Assembly: GCA_963971405.1 (NCBI GenBank)
Contig: OZ020490.1
Span: 27,553,464-27,617,463, forward strand
DNA: 64,000 nucleotides
Direction: 5' to 3'
Origin: Psococerastis gibbosa
Lineage: Eukaryota; Arthropoda; Insecta; Psocodea; Psocidae
The notes under the pieces were generated by a model. The model worked only from the letters and a program-made list of their open reading frames with translations, searched no databases and was not told where the DNA came from. Shown one piece after another: positions 44,601 to 53,600 of this stretch. The number at the start of each line of letters is the position of its first letter. Within the stretch, counting starts at the first letter, position 1. The position numbers and the translations under genes were made by a program.

Positions 44601-47600
44601 ACTTGTCATTATTGTTATCTGGTGTATCCCAAATTATGCTCAGTCAACACTTACCAGGCTTATTACTGCAATCAGAGTTTTGGACTTACCGCTAGGTAGG
44701 GACTGGCCGCTGACAGGATTAGTCTGAAATCATACATGGTAAATCTCAATACATAATTTACACCTATCGGATACATGTAGGGTATGGTACAGGGAGCGCA
44801 ATAGGTCAACTCAATAAGCATTAGCAGATGAAGTGAGTCTAGGCCTGGGGGCTGGCAGAGGACCTCTGTCTTCACCACTGCTCCAATACCATGTTGTGCT
44901 CAGCAACATGGCCGGGACTGAGGGCACACCATGAGGAACATGAGCAACAAGCAAAAAAATAAAAGACAGACAACAAAAAAGACTAAATAGCCTTACTCCA
45001 TATCTAGCATAAATAGGAAACATGCTAACGTTTAAGATACGATATTCAGTTCAGAGGGGCGAATGGGGCGACCGCTTCAGGCCTCGCACTATGGTAGCAC
45101 AGAACACCGTAAAGCGGTGTCCACACTATGCCGCCATTGGCTGTTGGCAAAGCCAACCCAGCAAATCTGGCCTCCCGTCTACACCGAGAGTTCAGTCGTA
45201 AAATGTCCTCCGAGGAGGATGTACTAGGAGGATATACCTGCGTGCCAAGTGTTGCCAACGGTTGGCTCGTCCCCACTACCCGCTCTCGCTGGCCTCCTAT
45301 GTTGGAGACTGGCACTTGAGCGATTTTCATCGTTGGCTCAGCGGCACATGCCAACGGCCGCATCCACATTGTATAGGGTGGCCAGATATACTCCTCTCAA
45401 GAGTATTTATACTCTTTTGTGTTCCAAATTCGACATACTCTTTCTTTTTGTGCTTTTGATGCAAATATACTCTTTTTTAAATCAGATCTTACTCTTTTAC
45501 AGAATTTTGTAGAGAAGGAGAAGAGGAAGTGCGCTTTTCAGCTAAATATACAAGTAACTTAGGGCGGATAAAAATACACAAGGTAGAATGGATTAACAGT
45601 TTTAATATTCAAGTAGCTATTGCTTATTATTGTAAAATGTTATGGGGAGGGTTACGTATGCGAATAATTAATCTTGCTATCCTTGGATTTTTTTTGTGAA
45701 GAAATAGGTGTACTATACCCCATCAATCAGTGATTTAAAGAGAAGAGTGACGTACATCCCCCCGCGCTTGGCTCTTCAAATCAAAAAGCTGTATATTTTT
45801 ACAAGTTTTTTTTTTTTACAATTATAGGGGTGACTTACCGCAGGACTAGTCCGTGTGCGGTTTAGGCTTTTATACAAATAACTCAATAACTACAAATAAC
45901 TGTATGGAAACCAAAGTTGAATTATGCTAGTTTTGTTGTTGTGTTAGTATATTAGTATAATCACGTAGGCTTCCCTGGCCGGAGTCTGGTGAGGAGACAA
46001 AGGGATGCGAGCTAATAGGCCGTGGTCGATCCGCTCGTACTCCTCCGTCTCCTCATGTTAGTGTATTAGTAATTAGTAATATGTTAGTATTGTGTGCGTA
46101 AAAGGTTGGAGATATTCTGTGTGTTATTTATTTTTTTGTCTATCTTATGCATATATATATATATATATATGCATATATTTAATTGTTTTTTGAATACTGT
46201 CATGTTTTCGATTGCTTTTAAATTTATGTTTAATCTGTTGTAGTGTTTTATTCCTACGTATTGCGTTTGGTGTTGTATTAGTGCGGTTCTTGCACGTTGC
46301 TGCTGCAGTGGGCGTGTGTGCTGCCTTCTTGTATCATAGGGGTGTTCATATAGGGGTGTTATATGTCTATTTTTTTGTATTTCAGTTATTGATTCTTTTA
46401 TAAATAACTGTCTGATCGAAAGTATTTCAGCTGTTTGGAACAGTTCTTTTGTTGGGTGTCTATTGTCTACTCTGTAGATAATTTTTAGGATTTTTCTTTG
46501 TACTACATTCAGCTTCTCTATCACATTTTGATATGCTCCTCCCCATGCAGTTATTGCATAGCTCAAGTGCGATTGCACTATTGCGTAGTAAATAATTTTG
46601 TTTAATTTAATGCTGACTATGTTTCGCAATTGGACGAAGTTATGTAGTGTCTTCCTTAGTTTTTTTGTCGTGAGTATTTACTGACATCAAATCATTTGCG
46701 TACAGAATGAAAAATAGGCTTGATAGAGTAGATCCCTGTTGGAGACCAATTGATATAGCTTTCGGTTTACTTAGTGTATCTTTTATTTTAGTTTGCTGTG
46801 ATCTGTTTGATAGGTAGCTCTTCAACAATTTCCCCGCGATTCCCCTGATACCAAGTCTATCAAGTTTTTGCAGTAGTCTGTCATGCGGGACTGTGTCGAA
46901 CGCTTTTTTAATATCCAGAAACATTGTTGCACAGTATTTATTTTTATCTCTGGCCTCGTATAGTTCTTGCATCAGTTTGTTTATGGCGTCACACGTGCTA
47001 CGGTTTTTTCTGAATCCGTATTGACATGGCGATAGTACATTGTATTGTTCGATAAAGTTGTAGATTCTAGAGTACATAATTTTCTCAAATATTTTGCTGA
47101 CATTAGACAGCAATGAAATCGGTCGATAGTTGTTTACTTCGGATCGTTCATTAGCGCCCGCTTTGTAGCAAGGTATTACTATAGAAACTTTCAACGCATC
47201 TGGGAATATTCCCGTTGTAAAAGTTGTATTTATTATTTATTATTAAGTGTGCAATAGCTTTACTTCTCTGCGGTTGCTTTTATAGTCGCGATAGATATAC
47301 TATCAATGCCTGTGCTTTTTTTATTTTTTAGTTTTTTTATTGTTTGCTCTACTTCGATGTGTGTTGCTGGTGTGAGAAAGATTGTGCTGTGACTCAGTGG
47401 TATGTATGTTGGTGTGTCGTGATTTTGTCCCTTATTAGTCTTTATTTGTTGTGCAATGTTGTGGCCAATTTCTACGAAGTATTCATTGAACGCATTAGCT
47501 GCAATATCGGGCTGGTCAGTTACGTTGATTAATTTATTGTCGATTTTAATTGTATGAATCTGCTGCTTATTTCCATTTTTATTGTTTGTTATCTCGTTGA

Positions 47601-50600
47601 TGACTTTCCACGTTTTCCTCATGTCATTTCCAGCTTCGTTTATCTTGTTTGAGTAGTAGTGGTTCTTTCTTTCCTTTATTTGTTGTTTAATTCGATTACT
47701 TACAAGATTTTTTCGCCTCTTAATGAAGTCATTGTGAGGCATTGTTTTGCAAAGCTCATGTAGTTTATCTCTATGTCTTATTTCTTTAACTAACTCTTCA
47801 GTCATCCTTTGCTTTATAGGTGTCGTTCTATTTTTTCTTGTTGCTTTAGTAGTTGTATTTCTAGCTATGTACTCATTGTATTTTTCAGTAAATTTGTTGT
47901 ATGCATTGTTGGGGTCGTTATCCTGTAAAATGTCATCCCAATTTTCAGCTCTAAGTTCATTGCATAGGTTAGTGTAATTTATAGTTTTTATAGTATTGGT
48001 TGAGCTGATATTTTGTTTGATTTCTCTACATTTTGCTGGTATGTTTATTAGTTGGGTGTAATGATCAGTGATATGAGTCATTATGTTTAGTGCTATAATA
48101 CGTTCATCATATAGACTGTTATGTATAAATATGTGGTCGATACATGATCGCGTGGTTTCTGTTATTCTGGTAAATTCGTTTATACATGATATATAGCCTT
48201 GCTCAGCCATCATGTTTAAGTATTCATCTGTATCTGTGTTGTTGTCGTCTAATATATTTATGTTGATATCTCCGACCATGATGGGCTTATGTAATTTTAG
48301 TGTATTACTTTAATTGTTTATAAAAGGGCTGACGTCTCTTCTAGATGGTGATCTATATATAGCCAAGAGCTTCAGACTTGTTCCATTTTTTTGTATTATA
48401 TTGGTAAGAAGGGATGTGCATTCTTCAATTCTGTTGTTGATTAGCGTGACGTTCAGCGTGCTTCTATAGTAAATTACTATTCCCTCGTTTTTCGTTAAGG
48501 CTCCTCCAATTGTGATATATTCGAAATCTGGAATACTGGTGCACAATTGGTTTTCTTCAGCAATGAAAGCTTCTGTTAGGATTATTATGTCAACGTTTTT
48601 TATACCTACACTCTGTAAGAAGATTAGAAATTGATCTGTATTTTTTGTAGCGCTGCGTATGTTCATGTGAATTATTTTTAGGCCTTGAAATCCATTGATT
48701 GTTGTTACATTGTAGTATTATATGGTATATAACACTGACATTAAATTAACTTTGGTTGAAGAGGTAACCTCCTCGTTATAACCGAAATTAGAGGATATGG
48801 AAAAAACTGGGCTTGGCGGGATTCGAACCCACGATCTACGCCTAACCGGGGCGTCGTCTTAACCGCTGGACCACAAGCCCCGACAAGTCCAGTAAATGCC
48901 AAATCCTCTACTTATGCTCTAATTGACATGATTCGTGTTGCTAGACAGGTTAGCACAACTACACAACTATCTAACCGAACAGGTCTGTGAGCTGACTTAA
49001 TTGCATAAAGGCAATGCTCGGGGCTTGTGGTCCAGCGGTTAAGACGACGCCCCGGTTAGGCGTAGATCGTGGGTTCGAATCCCGCCAAGCCCAGTTTTTT
49101 CCATATCCTCTAATTTCGGTTATAACGAGGAGGTTACCTCTTCAACCAAAGTTAATTTAATGTCAGTGTTATATACCATATAATACTACAATGTAATGAA
49201 TAAAGCATTGCCTTTATGCAATTAAGTCAGCTCACAGACCTGTTCGGTTAGATAGTTGTGTAGTTGTGCTAACCTGTCTAGCAACACGAATCATGTCAAT
49301 TAGAGCATAAGTAGAGGATTTGGCATTTACTGGACTTGTCGGGGCTTGTGGTCCAGCGGTTAAGACGACGCCCCGGTTAGGCGTAGATCGTGGGTTCGAA
49401 TCCCGCCAAGCCCAGTTTTTTCCATATCCTCTAATTTCGGTTGATTGTTGTTGTTATGTGACTATCATGGGGAGTGGTTATTGTTTTAATATTTTTATGT
49501 AGTAATAATGTATTTTCTGTGTCAATCATATTGTTAGTGGGTTATACTTTAATTACAAAATAACAGTAAAATAGTACAGATAGTCTAATGCGCCGTATTT
49601 TTGTCCGCCGTTTTCTTATTTGTGATCTTGCTAAGGTCTTTTTCACTGTTGATCTTCATTACAGGAGCGTTACTTTGTTTCCTTACTAGGACCCCATTGT
49701 TAAACCACACATACGTGAATTGTTCGCTTTTTGCTTTCATTTTGGTTTTCCACAGTAGGTCCTTGTAAAATGGGCTCAGATTCTCTCCTATATAAATCCG
49801 GCTGTTGTTTGATGGTGAATTTCCATGGATTTCTTTGTTCGTTATTATTATTATTTTTTTCTTCATGAGAAACGCTTCTCTCACTTTCCTGCTATTAAAT
49901 TGGACAATTACTGCTGGTGTTCTTCCTTGGGCTGCACCAATTCTATGGGCGACTTCTATGTCATTGTTTGTAATGTTGATTTGAAGCTTATTTGCGATTT
50001 GTAGCACTTTTTCTTCTATATTTTCGTTTGCCGATTGTTCAAGCTCTCTTATTTCAATATTTTTATTTCTGCCATATTGTTCGAGTTTGATTATTCTTTC
50101 CGATAAGTCGTTGATTTTCAAGTCTTTTTCTTTTAACCCATTTTCCAATTGGTTAATTTTGTTCTTCATTTGCACGATAATGTCCATTTTTGAGTTTAAT
50201 CCATCGTATTGGTCACTTAGGTAGTTCAATCCCTTTTCCATTTCTTGTAGCTTCTTTCCCATGTTCCGAACCTCTGTCACCAGCGTTTTGAGCGTGCATT
50301 CAATCGAGTTATCTTGTGCTACGTCATTTACATTGTTTTTCGTTGCTTTACATTCCATACATCTCCATACCGTTTTGTTCTCAACTGTCATTTTTCTGTA
50401 CACTGTTTCCCTTAGATTGCAGCATTCGAAGTGATAATTACTTGCACAGCCTTCACAATATACTGCGTCTGAGCTGATGAGGTCTGAGCATTTCTTACAC
50501 GTGCTGGTCATTTTTCTAGCGTGTTGTTATGTGTTGAGAACGTTGCTGTTATATATATTGGTGATAGATTTCCACACGTCCCAACGCTCTTAATATTGTT

Positions 50601-53600
50601 GTATAGTGGTTTTGGGAGTATCCGACTTAGAGCGTGTCTCAACACCTCTGCTTTTTCGTGCCACAAGCTAACTATATAGAACTTTCTCACTTGTATTCAC
50701 TGGCTTCCAGCACCGAGTTCCGGGTAAAATACCACTTTTTAGGCAGCACCCTTAAAGGTAGAGGTGGGTGACACTTATAGGACGATGGGCCAACACTGGG
50801 TGCAAGCACTGACACACACTTGACGCAGAAAGGCTGTTATTTTCATATGCAATTTAGAAATTAGCGCAGAGCGACAAAAACACGTCTAGTCAAGTTGACT
50901 TGCCATCTACATATCCTCTTACCTATATAGATCATGTATTGTGTATCTACATAATTATATATCTTGTATATATATATACTCTTTTTTCGTTTTGGAAATC
51001 TGGCCACCCTAACATTGTATTGGCTTTGCGAAATTGGCAGTGCCAACAGCTAACGGCGGCATAGTGTGGACACCGCTTAACATAAATAATAAACCCACTG
51101 TTTTCCACCGATGTGTGTTGAAAATTTGCTGTTTGGAGGAATTTTACTATACCTGCCTTTGTAAAGCCTCAACTTTACTGCTGTTGAAATTCAGTCAACC
51201 CCACCACTTTTGGGCCTGCCTATTCAAAAAAAATTTACCCGGGCCACCCTGTTTCTACAATAGACAATACTAATCTTGGTCTGTAAAATCTGAATATTAT
51301 ACTGCAATCAAAATGTGTTAGCCCCCCCCCCCCCCCTCTACTTCTACTACTATTTTCTCAAAAATTTCCCACGGGGTAAGCCCGGACGCCCCTGTTCGCA
51401 GTTAATGAATACGCGATTTGTATGTTGAAACTTTAGTTTTTTTGTCGCAATGCGTTACGTCTCAATTTTACAGCTACCAAAATCAATAAAACCTAATATT
51501 TCCCACCTATATGTACAGTTTTAAAAAAATAAAAATAAAACCCCTCCTTGGAGCGATTTTATTGCAATAATTGTTCTTCTATCAAAGATTGGCCATCAGC
51601 ATAGCATTTTGAACTTTGGAGACTGCTGCACTGTAAAGAGAAGTCGTGCTTTTGCCAAACCACTGCCTCAGGTTTTTCAACGATAATGTTTTTCTGCCGG
51701 GGGCCGTCAGTACCTCTTTCTTCCCCTGGATTATTACATGCAGAAGGTGATACTCATCAGGCGATGTAGCTCATTGCAAGACCAAGGTATGTTCGTTTTA
51801 GTTTGTTTGTTTGTGCTACAAAAGTAAAATAGTACCCATCTTTAAAGAAGGGGATCCCTCACTAGCATCACAATACAGGCCCATCCATGTTCAACCAGCG
51901 ATTGGAAAATTGCTGGAAAATTGCGTTCAAGCAAGGCTTCTTAAATATCTGTCGACCACGGGATTTTTATCACCAAACCAGTTTGGCTTTCGGGCAGGAC
52001 GGAGTACAGAGCTAGCAATTTTTGAACTGACAAAAACAATTTTGGATTCATTTGAAAGAGGAGAAAAAACAGCAGTCCTACAAATAGACCTAAGCAAGTG
52101 TTTTGACCTTATTGATCATACCATAATGATAAACAAATTAAAACAACTTGGAATCCATAAATCTTTACTTCGATGGTTTCAATCATATTTTTCTGGACGA
52201 AAGCAAGTAAACAAAAATAAACAAAAAATAACAAAAACTTAGAGTTTTAGAAAAACTTGTTATAACAACCCGAATTAGTAAAACCCAAATAATCGTTAAG
52301 AAATTAACTTTGTCTAAGAAACCCACTTGTGTTAGTATAAAACCCTGAGCGCTTTCGGCAAGAACTGCAAGAAAGCAAGTAGTACAAATAACAAGTGCAA
52401 GTGGATCATCCCTTAGCTCCCCTCAACCCATTACACATGGCATTTTTCAAGGCAGCGGCCTTGGACCATTATGTTTTTTAGTCTTCGTAAATTCCCTTTC
52501 GGAACTGTCAGTATCCCATAAATTATTAAACTTTGCAGATGACTATGCGTTAATTGTCAAAGCTGGCAGCTCAAATAAACTCGCACAAAAACTAAATTCC
52601 GACATGCATCTTATAATGAGTTGGCTAAAACAACACAGATTGATCCCGAACCTAGAAAAAACAAAAGTAATGTACCCTTCATGCAGAGCCACTGATGAGA
52701 CACCCCCCGCTTTGAAGTATAACGGCATTACAATTGGTAGTACACGGGTAATGAATTACCTTGGAGTACAATTAGATGAACAACTGTTGTGGAAGGAGCA
52801 TATCAACAAATTGCATAGCAGTCTACGCCCAATAAACATGATACTATACAACCTTGCAAAAATTTTCCCCCAGAAAGCCCTATTACAAATATATAGGGCC
52901 TGGTATGAGGCCAAGTTAAGCTACTGTCTGGGAGTATGGGGTGGGGCTGCAACCACTCACTTACGTCCACTCCGCACAGCACAGAACTATGCACTTAAGA
53001 CAATTACAAGAACACCCAGGCTGACGCACTCAAACACAGTTTACAAATCTAGCAATATACTACCGCTGGAACTACTATACAATAAGCAACTACTTTCCTT
53101 TAATCAGAGGCATATAGCGCATAAAATGGTTAGTCCGTCTGTCAATATCCGAAACACTAGATCTCATGCATACGAAACACTCCCACTACCCTCATGGTCT
53201 CTTTCGCGCACAAGAAACAGTCTGCTATATAAGGCAATATCAGCCTTCAACATATACTCTAAGCACACCTATAACAAACCAGAATACGATGTCAAAAGCA
53301 GTCATAAGTCAAAAATAAACCTATACATAACTAACAAATTGAAAACACTCACTTAAGACTTAACACTCACTTGCAAAACAATTAACACAAAACACTAAAT
53401 TGATATCTTTATATTGTCTATGTAACTATGTTTAAGTAATTTTGAGCTTGTAAGGCTGTATCCTACCACTTATTAGATTGGGCGGCTATTACACTGAGGA
53501 TTGTCAGTGTAATAGCCGCCCAAGATAATGCGTGACCCTCACACGCCTCACGGTACGAGGGAGCGCAACCATTATTAATAAAAAACTGTATAAACATTAG

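Larger units (their letters stand above)
48707..49442. mobile_element. Composite insertion with three tRNA-like units
   Basis: 736 bp flanked by perfect 10-base repeats GATTGTTGTT (48697-48706 and 49443-49452), inserted in the spacer of the PHD LINE. Call T the 73-nt tRNA-like unit, A its 3' flank (TTTTTTCCATATCCTCTAAT onwards) and B its 5' flank (AAGCATTGCCTTTATGCAAT onwards). The order is A-T-B on the minus strand (48707-49017), T-A on the plus strand (49018-49193), then B-T and a short A on the plus strand (49194-49442). The left part is thus inverted to the right part. Confidence 0.85.
46084..50700 (-). mobile_element. PHD-finger LINE, nearly complete but inactive
   Basis: Read right to left: ORF1 (50511-49585), a spacer interrupted by a 736-bp insertion (48707-49442), endonuclease (48690-47700), linker (to 47260), RT fingers (47194-46640) and RT thumb (46629-46084). 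A PHD-type ORF1 with a coiled coil is known in CR1/jockey-group LINEs. The RT segment with the catalytic YADD is missing between the two last pieces. Nested in the hAT-like element. Confidence 0.85.
45374..51011. mobile_element. hAT-like element inside the outer MITE
   Basis: Ends TAGGGTGGCCAGATATACTC and ATCTGGCCACCCTA are inverted. Perfect 8-base duplications ACATTGTA flank it (45366-45373 and 51012-51019). No transposase reading is visible in its own sequence (45374 to about 46080 and about 50700 to 51011), so it was non-autonomous. It contains the PHD-finger LINE. Confidence 0.9.
45113..51077. mobile_element. Outer TIR element (MITE) of a nest, TAA duplication
   Basis: Inverted ends AGCGGTGTCCACACTATGCC and the mirror GGCATAGTGTGGACACCGCT, followed inside by GCCATTGGCTGTTGGC and GCCAACAGCTAACGGC, flanked by TAA (45110-45112 and 51078-51080). 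Without the inner insertion (45374-51011 plus one target copy) it would be only about 320 bp. The 3-bp duplication suggests the PIF/Harbinger group. Confidence 0.85.
51790..53400 (+). mobile_element. 5'-truncated LINE with a 161-bp insertion
   Basis: RT frame 51811-52209, insertion 52210-52370, RT continued from about 52380 to 53356. Box IFQGSGLGPLCF and catalytic NFADDYALIV are intact. The family matches the LINE at 200-3040. Located in a BTB gene intron, in the opposite orientation to the gene. Confidence 0.85.

Noticed and set aside
48808..49414. Three working tRNA genes.
   Set aside because: The fold is complete but U33 is replaced by C, the GGU anticodon is not normally used in the cytosol of eukaryotes, and all three lie within a mobile insertion. 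They are kept as tRNA-like units.
48707..49442. A CRISPR-like array, because identical units recur.
   Set aside because: Only three units, in mixed orientation, with long unequal spacers in a eukaryotic LINE; not an array.
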